Shown: positions 1-11,791, numbered from the stretch's first letter. The stretch is 64,000 nt of DNA from Pelodera strongyloides (GCA_036852015.1 JAANDG010000048.1:186001-250000); one strand, 5' to 3'. Notes: generated by a model not told the origin, from the sequence alone. Made by a program: numbers and translations.

Positions 1-145
1 GACTTTCGATAGCCGATTGGCTAAGTGCCTCTACGTTTCAAGTAATCTATTAACGTAAGACTAGACTGAGCTGTTCACTATTCACAATTGGAACGCCGCG
101 GGCTTTTTTTATGGAAATATTCGTAGAAATAAAATTCAAAATTAC

Positions 146-627
146 CACCACTGTCCACGTCTTTCATCCGGACAGTGTCCTTGATCATATTCCAATAAAC
201 ATAAATCTGAAAATGACAGCATTTCTTATGATCGAACGAATGTGTAGATAAAAAAACTGGTTAAAAGTACAGAACATGTAAAAAGTACGGACGAAAGATA
301 AAACTATTACCCGAAGCTTCTTCTCTACACTACATCGACGGCTTGGAGTTTAGAGCACCATTATTTTTTCTTAAATTTCGAGTAATTTTCATGCAACTTG
401 TACAAGTTACACTCACCTGGTACCACATATGGATTGAACATTTTATAACGGCACATCTTTAGGCATTCCTGTTTTGTATTGAAACGGTTCTTGTTGCCCA
501 TGCAGCCACCGTAGTGGAACTCTTTGCAAGTGCCGTCCAGATCGTCCCAGAACCATTTTGTCTGAAATACGTTGTGGGTTAGAATACCATTACTGTGGAA
601 AAACTAGAGAGAGCGAGAGATAGAGAA

Positions 628-659
<32 letters not shown>

Positions 660-1611
660 GGAGAGAAAGGGAGAGAACGAGAGAGAAGCGAGGAAAATAA
701 GATACCAACAGGGAAGGAGATAGACACTAGATAGAAGACTTAGGAGAGAGAGAAGATTCGAGGTAAAACGTATTCTGTTGAATACCTGGTAGACTTGACA
801 GGGCCCTGGGTCGACGGTCTCCAGACAGCGATCTTCTAAAAACAAAGGTGTGAATGATACTTTTCCAACAAAACTTCCACCAATTTCGGGAGTTCGAATT
901 TGACACTACGCACAGTGCTGACCTCAAATAAACTTTCAATTCTAAGGATCTCAGACAAAAAAATGGTGTTATATACTTAGTTAGCCGCACATTTGGTGCT
1001 TCGCGGCGGTCCCCCGCGCAAGGTTTATTCGCAGCGGCTTTAGTGGGTTGCGCAGACATCACTCGTGGCACGCCATGGCGGGCGCGTGAGTGCGTTATTT
1101 GTTGCAGGTGGCACCCCTTGGCGTTAAAGGGATCGGCTCACCTCAAATCGTGTCTGTTTTTTCTGTTTCTTTATTTTCTATAAGGGATAATAAAAATTTG
1201 GAATACAAAAAGTAGTTTTATATTTCAATACTCACGAAGATATTAGGTGATAAAGTGGTGGATCGATCGGCCCGAAATGAAAAAGTGTAATTGGCCTGCC
1301 TTGTTTGTATGGGACAATTAACACTTTTTCATTTCGGGCCGATCGATCCACCACTTTATCACCTAATATCTTCGTGAGTATTGAAATATAACACTACTTT
1401 TTGTATTCCAAATTTTTATTATCCCTTATAGAAAATAAAGAAACAGAAAAAACAGACACGATTTGAGGTGAGCCGATCCCTTTAATATCTTGGTTCTGCA
1501 GAGAGCAGAAGTCATAATTGCAATCTTACCTGGAATTTCAGGCAATTGTCCTGAAGTCAATACCACTAGCAGAGAGAGAATTTGCCCAACCGAAACATCA
1601 AATGTATTCAT
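146..1611 (-). CDS. Secreted Kunitz-domain protein, 3' end outside the window
   Basis: Exons (minus): 1611-1530, 835-786, 561-417, 206-146, then it runs off the left edge. All junctions are GT..AG and the phases agree (1/2, 0/0, 1/2). Residues 1-20 form a hydrophobic signal peptide. Domain 1 has the exact Kunitz/BPTI spacing C31-x8-C40-x15-C56-x7-C64-x12-C77-x3-C81, with the motifs DPGPC and FHYGGC. A second domain starts at C95-x8-C104 (motif YDQGHC) and is cut by the window. Kunitz domains usually block serine proteases by placing a P1 residue just after the second Cys. Here P1 would be Gln in domain 1 and Pro in domain 2, not Lys/Arg, so trypsin inhibition is doubtful and another role, such as extracellular binding, is possible. 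The start is the ATG directly behind a TTTGTTTAG acceptor. Intron 1 holds a TTAA foldback element (1124-1485). The domain call is secure; the last exon boundary is less so. Confidence 0.88.
598..720. repeat. GA-rich microsatellite in Kunitz intron
   Basis: Interrupted (GA)n tract between two Kunitz exons. Confidence 0.9.
1124..1485. mobile_element. TTAA/AGGG foldback element in Kunitz intron 1
   Basis: TTAA then AGGGATCGGCTCACC at the left, the reverse complement ending CCCT then TTAA at the right. The arms, about 150-165 bp, are nearly perfect inverted copies around a short loop near 1300. There is no coding capacity, so it is a non-autonomous foldback or MITE-type element. Confidence 0.8.
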
Positions 1612-1620
1612 CTAAACAAA
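1612..1620 (-). promoter_or_regulatory. Probable trans-splice acceptor of the Kunitz gene
   Basis: On the minus strand a T-rich tract ending TTTGTTTAG touches the start ATG at 1611. With no 5' exon visible, this is best read as a spliced-leader addition site. Confidence 0.55.
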
Positions 1621-2043
1621 AAAATTCAAAAAAATTCACAACTCAATCGATGTTATAAAGAATAATGAAATATTATAAAATACTTTAAATACAAAACATG
1701 AACCACGTCCTTGAGAGGAATGCTGCTTTAGGCAGCTTCCGTGCTATGTGGGCCAAGATGACACAGACCAATGAATTCCTAATCACGGTGTGTGTGTTGA
1801 GATGTGCCATTATCTGAGGATTCCAATGTCAATGCATTTATAAGTGAGTATTCTCGGTGGTGAAAGCTTCAACATTCCTTTCCTAGTTTTTTTTTTCGAA
1901 AAACTCATCACGATTAAAAACCTTTATTGGGTTCATGAAAATAAACCTAGAATAGCATATGTCCTCACTGTACGCTTTTTTGCGAATAAGTGTAATATTT
2001 ACTAGTTGTATGTATCCTTAATTATTTGTTGTACCGTGATTAC

Positions 2044-2376
2044 CTTGATTACTTTGACGACTCGTCTTTCAGCGTCAAGATGTACTCTATATTGTTTTAT
2101 ATTACCGTATTGAGATTCCCACGCACACTTTCCCGTAAGTAAGATAAATACACAAAAATGGGCTTGATGCTTTGGAGTCCAGAAGGGGTAACATTCAGGT
2201 TTAATGCAGCATTGAAGTACGAGCACATAATTATGTTTGTGAATTTCAGTTATTGAGCGATGGTGACATTCAAGATCTTGAAGCTGTAAAGTCACAGTCC
2301 CTTCGGCATTACAAGTGCGCGTATAAGATGCGCGTAACGCCTGCGACGTATATCCAGCACGCGAGCGCCAAGCAGA
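2044..2376 (-). CDS. Possible exon of an unrecognised cysteine-containing protein
   Basis: An open stretch of 111 codons on the minus strand lies between an acceptor-like CTGTAG (exon start 2376) and a donor-like AAG|GTAATC (exon end 2044); the frame stays open to about 2002. The product has nine or so cysteines, including a QCC pair and KPEC, and a basic C-terminal part. I do not recognise a domain. It lies just upstream of the Kunitz gene on the same strand, so it could be part of a neighbouring gene. Its length in AT-rich DNA and the splice-like ends are the only support, and chance is a real alternative. Confidence 0.25.
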
Positions 2377-4089
2377 CTACAGTTAATAGAAGAAATAGTA
2401 GTTCTGCATGTTAAAATTGCATATGTGTTCTGTGAACAACAATTTGCATATAAAGATAAAGGAACTTGCTTAGACTAGTCACTTACAATAGCCATTCAAG
2501 CCTTTTGAAGGTGAAAGAAAGGAGAGACAAAGATCTAGACAAAGTTGAGAGAAAGAGAGATGGGGGGAAGAGAAAAGACAGAAAGATTGAGAGAGAGATA
2601 GAGAGAGAGATAGAAATAGAGAGAAAGTTAAAAAAAACGATAAAGAAGAAAGGTAACAGCGTTCCAAATGTAAACGCGTCACATGAACTGAATGACACAA
2701 TTTGCATGTAGGGAGGCAGTTTTACATGGACATCCGAACACCCCAACACCGTTTAAATTCCGTCTAATACAACTATGGATGCCCATTTTTTTAATCACAA
2801 AGTACTAGCCATTGCAAAACCACAGCGAGTCCACTTATTGTTAGTGGTCCCACACCCACACTGGCCATCGTATGGTACATTTAAATTAGTAAGGACACAC
2901 CTAAATAAATAAGAGCACACTAAAGTACTGCACAATATTGGCAGCCCTCTCTTCAAGTTTGTGGTGTCGTGGTAGTCTAGCTATTCGAAATATTACGGCC
3001 TCGGGTGTAGAATTAGAAACTGTAATGCCGGGGAGAAATATATTGGAAAAGTGACCATGTGCGTCTTTCACCTTACTTGACTCCAAAAAGCATATTTACC
3101 GCTTGCCACAAGTTCAGCAAAAAATACTTTCATTGGTTTTACCACCCACAGACACTTTTCCTTCGAAAGTGCTATGGTGAAAGTTATGGTTCACATAACA
3201 AACCAAAATGAGACCCATGAAAAGGTCGGAAACTTCCTATTTTATATTTTGCACGCGCAGACACGCAGACTACACGCGCAGACACGCAGACTAACATAAC
3301 ATGCATGCACGCACAATGAGTGAGGAATGCGCGCTACGCGCTAGCCTCGACAAGCGTGAAAAAAAAGATGCAAACTAGCGTAAAAGGAGTGTTGTTGTTG
3401 TTCCTCATTTTTGGAGTTTTCTTTGAGAAAAGGGTTCTAAGGTTACTTGGAATGTGCACAGGAATTCCCCTCTCTCTCATCTCTCTCTCTCTCTCTCTTT
3501 CTCTCACTCTCACACTCCTCTTACTCTTCTTGTTTCTCTGTCTACTCCTCTCTATCTCTAGATTGTAGTCAAGGGTTGACAATCTTTTACGAGTTGCTAA
3601 ACTGCTTCACTACCATTCTATTACCACTATGCACTATGTTTTATACCTTGCTGCGCGGCTTACGCTAACCCCGAGATAAATTTCCTTGTATGTTGTTATA
3701 AGTATTTCTTTTCAGTAAGCATACCGTAAAGACCTTCTGTAAAGAACATGCCGTAAAGAACTTACATATATATTTAGGAATTCCAAGCATTCTTGTTCTT
3801 TAGGAGCAAATACACGCACGCATTTACGAGGTCTAAATAAGACTTGAGCTCTCCCAAAACCGCCTAAACTATACCATAACTAGTTGTGCGGGTCAACGAG
3901 ATGAAAAGCTTGCTCTATCCCTGATAGTAAGTACACAAAACCCGTCTAATTTACACGGATTTAACGATTTAGACATTAGTTGAACATGTTTTTACCATTT
4001 TTCTCGTCACTAGCACCGTGGGATTTTCACTGATTTGAGTTAACTCAGAGAATCCGGTCGGGGTCACTTCACGAGGGGTTTATTTTATT

Positions 4090-4350
4090 TTAGTGTTTCA
4101 AATGATTCTTATCATGGTTTTTCCATTAGCAACTATACTATAAAAAAAAACAATGAAAAACTCTATCAAAAAACGGATAACTTAACAATACGGTTACTCA
4201 TTTCCCGAATAACATGTTCTTATTGTTAGTATTACAAATGATACCTGGTTTTACCAAATTAGCAACTTTATTATAAAAATAAGAATTTTTTAAGCGCTAT
4301 CGGACAACGGATAACTTCACTATAAGAAGGTTACTCATTTTACGAATACT
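4090..4350. repeat. Diverged tandem duplication of about 130 bp
   Basis: Copy 1 (4090-4215) and copy 2 (4222-4350) share the order: CAAATGAT, ATTAGCAACT, a run of A, CGGATAACTT, GGTTACTCATTT. Non-coding and diverged. Confidence 0.7.
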
Positions 4351-4863
4351 CATTTAACTTGTTGAACTCTCCCGGCTGGCTAAAAGCTCCTGGCACCCGG
4401 TCAACCTGTGGCTATTTTACACAACTTGTGCATAATTCAAATTCCTCGCCATTAGACCACCACCTTTTTGCACTCTGCGAAAAGTTTGAGCTAATCTTAC
4501 GATAAAATCTTTGTCGCGTCAATTCTTTGTTATTATTTCTCCAACGTTTTTCTGGCCGTTTAGTTGTCAGCATTTCGATTTATCTCTGGGAAATATCATT
4601 TAAAGAACGGCCTTGTAAATACAGCTGTGTTTTTGGGGGGAAGAGGGTTGACTCTTCTTGGTTGTGGGCTAATTATTGGCGGCAAATTTTAGTAATATTG
4701 TTTATAGTTTATTAGAATACTTATAATTACCACGATTTCCATAACTGTCAGCGGACTGGCTTGAAAATCTAGAAGCTAACGTCATCAAATTCTGGTGAAC
4801 TGTTTTTGAATCACCGCCTTTGAAGAAGAAAATTCTACGCAGCTTTATTTTAGACCTGAGCTT

Positions 4864-5050
4864 TTAAAGCGAAATACCGGCTGGTTTTTGAACCACATCG
4901 AGTACATCAGCATTCTTATGCAATGCAACCTATGCAAATGACTATAACTTATTCTAAAAAATAGAGCCAAATTCGAGCAAATTAGCATAAATACGTAAGA
5001 ATGCAGTTGTCCACATTGCGTTTCAAAAAACAGCGGGTATTTCGCTTTAA
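4864..5050. mobile_element. AGCG inverted-repeat element, copy 1
   Basis: TTAA, then AGCGAAATACCGG at the left and the inverse ending ATTTCGCT then TTAA at the right. The interior carries TATGCAAATG and an inverted TTAGCATAAATACG. 187 bp, no ORF. Confidence 0.8.
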
Positions 5051-5297
5051 GTGCAGCATTCCGATGTTGGTTTAGGTTCAGGTTTACTCGTTTTCTCTCA
5101 AAGCGCTAAAGTATGTCAAGTTCATTTCTCTCGTGTTAACAAGGTTGCTTTGGTTGTTTCCAAGCGACCCAATTTGTTGTGTCAAACATTATCTCAGTTA
5201 ATGTAGTTTGTCTTATTTTTTATATTCACATTAAACTCTGTATTCATATATGTATTTAAAACAACTTTGATTGAAATGTGTAATGATCAGACGGAAA

Positions 5298-5415
5298 GCG
5301 TACACACACACTCACACACACACACACACACACACGCACACACACATACACACTCGCACACGCGCACACATACACATACATACACACACTCGCACGCGCG
5401 CACATACGCACACAT
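5298..5415. repeat. (CA)n microsatellite
   Basis: About 118 bp of CACA with CG and TA interruptions; it gives spurious His/Thr-rich reading frames. Confidence 0.95.
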
Positions 5416-6070
5416 GGTCAGTAAATTTAAGAGCCCCATTGTCAGCTACATGCTAATCATGATGTACTCATCTAGAATCCATAAAAAAAATCAGAAGAAA
5501 TTTTTTAACTACCCATCTCCCTATTCAAAGCTGAGTGTTTTTTAATAAGATCTCCGTACAGAAAACCACAAATTAACTAACAAACTAATGTAATTCGACC
5601 AGATTTCTATGTGACATACTTTAGACGATTAGTTATGTACGAGGAAAATATATTAGAATTTATTCGCGTTTGTCATTTGTTTCTGCATTTCGGGTCTTGT
5701 TAGTTGTTTCTCTTTGCAAATTTTTTTTGGGTTATAAGCTTCACCATTTATAGTATTTGCTCATTAACTGATAATTAAAGCTAATTAATGTACTTCATTC
5801 ATAATGTTTTCTACGCGTTGAATTTAAACTCGAAACTTTATATATTACTGATATAAATTTGTGTTATAAATTTACTCAGTTAGCGTTTTCAACTAGGTGA
5901 TGCACAGATGTGATATTTCCTAAAATGGCCTTGAAATTTTATCGGCTAATTACTGCTAATTGCGTGCAAAACTGAAATAGATGATTGTGTGAAAATTGCG
6001 GAGAAATAACACCCGAAATGATAGATCATCTTTACGCTATTTTATAATTGTGTTTTATTATTTTCTTCTA

Positions 6071-6079
6071 TTTCAGGTA
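6071..6079 (+). promoter_or_regulatory. Probable trans-splice acceptor of the TIL gene
   Basis: TTTCAG followed by GTA and the start ATG at 6080. A 3' splice site three bases before the ATG, with no obvious upstream exon, is typical of spliced-leader addition in nematodes. Confidence 0.6.
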
Positions 6080-9000
6080 ATGCCGTACTGGGCAACATGT
6101 GCATGGGGACTATTAATTTTGAGCAGCACTGTGTTTGGTGAGAATTAGTTTTTTTTAAAGCGAAATACTTGCCGGTTTTTGAAGCGCATCGGGTACATCA
6201 TCATTCTTATGCTACTTATGCAGCTTATGCAAATGAGCATAAATTAGTACAAAAAAAAAACAAGCTAAAATCGAGTAAAATATTTAAGAACTCAGTTGTC
6301 TACGATGCCATTAAAAAACCGACCTGTATTTCGCTTTAAACTTTTCCTATTGAAACTACTTGATCTTCATATGCGTGACGGGTAGTTCAAGGTCCGCCGC
6401 GTAGTCCAAAACATGGTGATTTTATAAAATATTGCACTTAGTATAATTATTATCTAATTATCGATATCGATGAGTTATAGATTACCAGACAATTTGAAAA
6501 TTTACTCAAATTTTCATTTCAGCCTTGGACAACGTGACGGAATCCACAATAGAAGACGAGAGGCCTTTTCCCAGCCCTCCAACGTTAGAACCATTAGTAG
6601 TGAAGGAACTGGTTCAACGTATCACCACTATTAAATCCGAAGTCAATACTTCAACCGAAGCGCCGCGAGCTACCATAGTTGCTACTTTAGCTCGTAGCAA
6701 TTCTCAAGTTGCTCCGTCAAGAAAGTTAGAAGTTAAACCAAATTCTAACGAAATCCAATGGACCACCGAAAACTTACATCAGGTTGTGAGCGAGCTCATG
6801 AAAGAGTTGCGGCATTCCAAGGAAGTTATGGACTTGGTGGAGCAACACTCTAAGCAGCAAGAGCAGGTGAAACCCGCTGCGGCGCTTCAAAAACCGCTCC
6901 AGAATCCGCTGCCACGGCAACAAAACATAGCTGACGAGGACTACTTTCTAGTAGATGATGGCAGCTTTATGGAGGGATTGAGAAATGAATCTGCTGCCAA
7001 AGCATCGACGGTGAAGCAGATTTTGAAGGAGATTGTCACAAATGACACAATGACTGACAAACTACAAACTACGGAGAAAACACCAAGTGTGAGCAATGCA
7101 AGGAACGAGGTCAATACCAAGGACAGTAAGGACCCTTTCAAGTCCACAATTCGCCCTGAGAACATCGTGCCTCAACCTCAACACGTCAAGCCATCAAAAC
7201 CTCCAACGACATCTAGTGATAAAGCTTCAAGAACGGCATTGAACCTACATACAACAACTGAAAAGGAGAACCATTTCAATAAAACCGAGACTTCAAGAAG
7301 AGATGCATCCGATTTAGCTCCAGTCGTCCACAAAAAGGAACAAGGTGATCGTTTTCTCGACTTTAAACTAAACCCCTTGTCCTCAAATTTTCGACAGTAG
7401 ATAACCAATTTTATTATCATATAAGTAATTAGCTGAATACGTGAATAATTGATTTATTATCGATTTATTTAAAATTTTGAACTTAATTTCCCAATTTTCC
7501 AGTCTGCCCTGAGAACGAGCGGTGGTTCCCATGTAAACCATGCGATCGATGCACACAAATTCTTGACAAGGTTGGTGGTTTGATTTGGTTGATTCGTTTA
7601 TAGCCCAAAAAAAAGTCTTTCATAGTAGGCGATATATATTAATCCTCTATTATATATCATAATTTATATATATATATATACGTATATATATATATATTAT
7701 ATATATATATATATAATAGTTTCCAGTATTATTCATGGTCTTTCTTGATTTTCGCGCACCTGCACCAATTGTGCAGTTATGTTTAAATGTTTAAATTTTA
7801 TTAGACTCTAATGCCCTGTCCATGTTGCGATCGCACTTGCGAAAAGACAAATGCTTCCATTTCAGCCATTTTAATGAATGGCAAATGCTACCGTAACCCA
7901 CGCGAATACGTGTTGATAGTCCCGCAAGAAATGTATCAGCTCGACTATATGCGTACTATTTGTCAGATCGACTATTGGAATAGATCCATACTGTGCAAAG
8001 TCGCTGCGGGACTTGTCATGACATTGACTCGACATGACAGCATTGTCATTTCCGAAGGCGAATGCATACTTGGACAGGCATAAGAGAGCTCCGTGAGACG
8101 ATTTTTGCGATTATGCGTTTTTGCAGCTAACAATCTGTAGTTTCTCAAGGAGACAAAAGCACGTGAAACTTTCTTCTCTATCACTTTAAAGCGAAATGCT
8201 AGCCCCTTGGAAATTTCATATGATAAGCAAATCCTATGTATCCTATGCTAATTTTGCGCGATCGTCACGGCAATCGCGCAAAATTAGCATAGGATACATA
8301 GGATTTGCTTATCATATGCAAATTTTCCAAAGAGGCTGGCATTTCGCTTTAACAAATAGACATGCGTCAATTAAAACTTCTAATTGCTTTAGGTGTGCAT
8401 GAAACCGTGCCAGCCCGGTTGTGGATGTATCGCTTCCTTTCGACGCCATCCTTCCGGGAAATGCGTCAGAATTCCTCTGTGCCGTCCGGTCAACCGTGCA
8501 ATTCACTTATTTCAACGACGTCTCGATCTGAATAACAGGCTGCCTGATGTGCCACAGCGATCGCAGCAGAAGATTGCTGCCTCGGAGCATCAAACGCCGC
8601 AACCTCGTAGGAGCCAGACACCTCGACCACAGCAGCAGGGAGGAAGTGAAGCGCAGCAGAAACTTAGAGAGCAGCGAAGATGGCAGCAAGTAAAGGCAAC
8701 CGAAGCGCAACATCCTACTACCATCATTTCTAAGGCAATACCACATAGTTCTGAAGTAAATCGACCAAGTCAACAACATCGTCAAACTATCCCCAATCAA
8801 AGGAAAGTTGCTACTACCGCAGCACATCACTTGCCACATCAAAGGGAGCTGCAACCGAAGCAACAACTGCCTGTAGCGCAACGCTTGCCGCAACAAAGGC
8901 AACAGCAGCATCCGCTTCAGCATCCGCAGCAGAATAAACCGCTGACGAGCCAAGAAGTGCATACGACCAGATCACTTCCAAATACCAAAATTGCTTCTCT

Positions 9001-10090
9001 GCGAAGACAACCAACAGTTCAAAAAAGTTTCGCTCGTTCAATGCAAAACCAGAAAAGGCAGCAGAGCCCGACTGCACAGAGGGTTCCAATAAGGCAGCCA
9101 CTTCGGGTTAGGGTTCCTCTACCTAGACGGGAATCTAGCATCACGCCTCCAATACCGTCCACTAACAGCGTAATCACAACCCGCACTTCTGCTAATTCGA
9201 ACAACCGACCATCGCATGCTTCTGTCAGTCAAGCAAGGTCCAGGGTACCTCAAAACGGAAGGCCGCAAACCGCACCCACGGTTACTTCAAAACACTACTC
9301 TGCACCTCACTCTGGTCACGCCGAACCGCGACGACAATCATTGCACAGAGGTGCCGTTACTCCAAGGGCTAGACTGCATTCGGAGCCACAACATGTTCTG
9401 AAACCTGCTGCTCGATGGCTAGGTCACACTCCTGTTAATACTCTAAATCGGACTCAAGCTCGTGCTCCACCTCATGCTCAAGATATCTCATCTGTTCGAG
9501 GAGCAGCACCTCGACGTGCTCAATACAGATCATATAGCAAAGTAAGTCAACAACTGCAACAACGCCCTCAACACCATCCTGGGCGAGCACTAGGTCAGCC
9601 ACTCGCTCATTCAACAATCGTACTAAAATCGATAATTAACAGTGAACCAGTGAAAATACAAAGGACCAGTGATCCTAATAATAACGCAAGGCAAGTCGTT
9701 GGTGTTGACGAGGGTCGAAATCATATTTCATTTGAAGAGGCACAAGATGAACCAAAACCAAATCCTGCTACGTCGTCGACGCTGAATTCACACGACATTG
9801 CTCAACAATTGATTTTAAGACGACTACCGGATTCTGACGTAACGGGTGCTTCAGTGAGAACTACGGTATCGTCGGTACCCTTGCTACGAACTACTACGCC
9901 CGAAGTCTCGCGAAGACCTGCAAACGTTTCTAAAGAAATCAAGGATCTGCAACCTACAAGCAATGGGAAGACTACGGTGGAAGTGCCCACAAGAAACAGT
10001 AACAAAGTGCCCAGTCAATTCGCCTTAATCCTACAAAAACTTTCGGAAATTGATGAACTATTGAAAACGATGAAGCAAACATCGCTATAG
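6080..10090 (+). CDS. Secreted TIL-domain protein with long low-complexity arms
   Basis: Exons: 6080-6137, 6523-7344, 7503-7570, 8393-10090; phases 1, 1 and 0 match, giving 881 residues. Residues 1-19 are a signal peptide (hydrophobic GLLILSS core). Exon 2 codes a Thr/Ser/Lys-rich segment with a short possible coiled coil. Exons 3 and 4 build one TIL domain with ten cysteines: CPENERWFPC, KPCDRC, VCMKPC, GCGC, GKC, PLC. TIL domains are disulfide-rich, often protease inhibitors, and also occur as modules in extracellular proteins. The following 500 or so residues are Gln/Arg/Pro/His-rich and strongly basic, ending in a heptad-like segment (FALILQKLSEIDELLK). Such a protein is likely extracellular, perhaps matrix- or cuticle-associated (inference). 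Intron 1 and the last intron each carry a TTAA-bounded element, and one intron has a (TA)n tract. A candidate extra exon lies at 7805-8083. The TIL call is strong; the role is not known. Confidence 0.88.
6155..6339. mobile_element. AGCG inverted-repeat element, copy 2 (TIL intron 1)
   Basis: TTAA-AGCGAAATAC at the left and ATTTCGCT-TTAA at the right, with the same interior as copy 1. It starts 18 bp after the exon 1 donor. Confidence 0.8.
7662..7715. repeat. (TA)n microsatellite in TIL intron
   Basis: Alternating TA with one CG interruption, able to form a cruciform. Confidence 0.9.
7805..8083 (+). CDS. Candidate alternative terminal or mutually exclusive exon of the TIL gene
   Basis: A TTTATTAG acceptor at 7804 opens a 92-codon frame in the same phase (0) as exon 3, ending at TAA 8081-8083. 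It begins with TLMPCPCCDRTCEKTNAS, whose PC-P-CDR-C pattern resembles the end of exon 3 (PCKPCDRC). No strong phase-0 donor is visible: a weak TAC|GTGTTG exists at 7911. If used as a last exon it would give a short protein lacking the basic tail and the second half of the TIL domain. It could be a duplicated exon, an alternative 3' end or a relic. Confidence 0.35.
   Translation, partial: TLMPCPCCDRTCEKTNASISAILMNGKCYRNPREYVLIVPQEMYQLDYMRTICQIDYWNRSILCKVAAGLVMTLTRHDSIVISEGECILGQA
8186..8352. mobile_element. AGCGAAATGC foldback, copy 1 (TIL last intron)
   Basis: TTAA-AGCGAAATGCTAGCCCC at the left, inverse at the right. Arms are about 75 bp and nearly perfect, with GCAAATCCTATGTATCCTAT in each; the loop is a few bases around 8268. 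It sits 40 bp before the exon 5 acceptor, so a transcript would carry a strong hairpin next to the splice site. Confidence 0.85.
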
Positions 10091-10091
10091 G

Positions 10092-10264
10092 GTAAGAAAT
10101 TATTACTCTTATTGTTAGAGTGTTCACACTTTTCAGAGTCAATTGACGCGTACCTATCAATACCAAAAAATTACATATATTAAAAAATAGCATAGAAAAA
10201 AAGGAATTTAGTCGCGATTATTCCTTGTATTGATTGAATTCTTGTGAATTGATTCCTATTTCAG
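10092..10264 (+). other. Probable 3' UTR intron of the TIL gene
   Basis: G|GTAAGAAAT starts one base after the TAG stop, and TTCCTATTTCAG ends at 10264. Both are consensus nematode splice sites. Confidence 0.5.
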
Positions 10265-11694
10265 GAATCATTTGGAAGAAAACTGCATTTATCAGCACCA
10301 CCCGTATTACGGCACTCCATAGTTTTTTGGCCACAAAGTGTATAACACCCGGTTTATGAAACACATAGTGCACAGTTGCATTGCTATGAAATGTATGAAT
10401 TTTTTTATTGAATCCGATCGTGTCATATACACGGGAAACAGTTGTCCACCTTAGGCTTCAGAAACCTAAATCTACAAGTCTTTCACAAATTAAAAATGTC
10501 GTAAAAATATTTTTGAGTTAGCACCACATCCCATACATACGGTATACAGGAGAGTTGATGATGGGTACATTAGGGTTCAGCATTATTTACTTTGCTCATA
10601 TCTATAGCATGAACCATTGTTTTAATAGGTTCTATATTCCAAATTCTAAACGAGCTTTGCAAACACTTTTTGTAAATTTATTTATTAAAAATGATAACCT
10701 CGTAGCTTGTTATTTTGTTCTGGTATTTCTAAAGGCCAGAGCAAGTACGTTTCAAAAATGTTATAAATTGGGCATTCAATTCAGTAAATATTACGGTGCT
10801 TGGAATCAGTCCATATGTTTGGCAGCAGTTTGGAAAATGAATCTGCTTCTTCTGGTAGTATTCCCTTATTGTTTCTTCCATTGCCATGCATATACATACA
10901 AATGTGCTTCACTATGAGACCACACATTTTCTTTGCAATACAGAGAATAATAAACAAATTCGACTACGCAGTTTTTATTCAACACAAAGGCATTAAATAC
11001 ATGCAACACGTGGACAGTATATAAAAGGTAAATTACAAGTTATGCAGCTCGCTCGCTCACACACACATACACACTCGCACACACACCACACAGCGAAAAC
11101 ACAAATAATATAAACGGTAAAATAAGAGTAGAAAGGCAGGAAAGTTTCGAAAATAATCACATCGAGAAATCATGAACATATAACAAGAGAACACATACAA
11201 CAGTTATCAGGAAGTTTTTTTTAGGAATATTTGTGCAAAATCTGTTCAAAATAGCGCAGTACTACAAGGGCTGCGAAAATAAAATATGAAACATATCATA
11301 CGGTAGTGTGTTGGAACAAATCGATGATTACAATGTGATAGTGCGAGAGAGGTAAATCAAAAAGAGTGAAGAAAAATAAATGGTACGTTAGAGTGTAAGT
11401 GTAGAGTGTAGAGAAGAAGAGACGCAGAGATAATTACACAAATTGATAAAAATGATTACAATAATATCACTCACAATGAAACTGTTAATGGATAAACTAA
11501 TTTTTTTTTAATACCGTAGTGAATACCTCAGGGGCAGTTTTTTTTGCGTTTTTAATCTTTTTTATTCATTTAGAAATTAGATCGTGAGCTTTCATATTGG
11601 TCGTAACGAAGAAATCAGCGATGCAGCATAATTATTGAAGTATTAGCAGCTGGCTCAAAAAGTTCACAACAACTAAAGGAATACGGTCCCCGTT
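10265..11694. other. Intergenic region between convergent genes
   Basis: No gene seen. It includes a degenerate AGCG-like element around 10344-10470 (CCGGTTTATGAAAC...ACAGTTGTCC), a short CA tract (11055-11090) and AT-rich DNA. The 3' UTRs of the TIL gene and the MEMO1 homologue must end within it. Confidence 0.6.
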
Positions 11695-11700
11695 TTTATT
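11695..11700 (-). terminator. Poly(A) signal of the MEMO1 homologue
   Basis: AATAAA on the minus strand, about 92 nt after the stop codon, a usual spacing for nematode 3' UTRs. Confidence 0.6.
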
Positions 11701-11791
11701 CTTTGTGGAGTAAGGAAAAAAAGACGGCGACCGCAAGACCTTTAATATTAATCAATTATGTATAATTAATTAAAAAACAGGTAAAACAGTA

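Larger units (their letters stand above)
2377..6070. other. Intergenic region between the Kunitz and TIL genes
   Basis: No gene is supported here. It contains GA/CT microsatellites (2520-2635, 3470-3555), a two-copy 21-bp repeat near 3255-3295 (CGCAGACACGCAGACT), a diverged tandem duplication (4090-4350), an AGCG element (4864-5050) and a CA microsatellite (5298-5415). Confidence 0.7.

Noticed and set aside
10555..10917. 120-codon frame, plus strand
   Set aside because: Lies in the region where the TIL gene's 3' UTR would be; no domain, AT-driven codon use.
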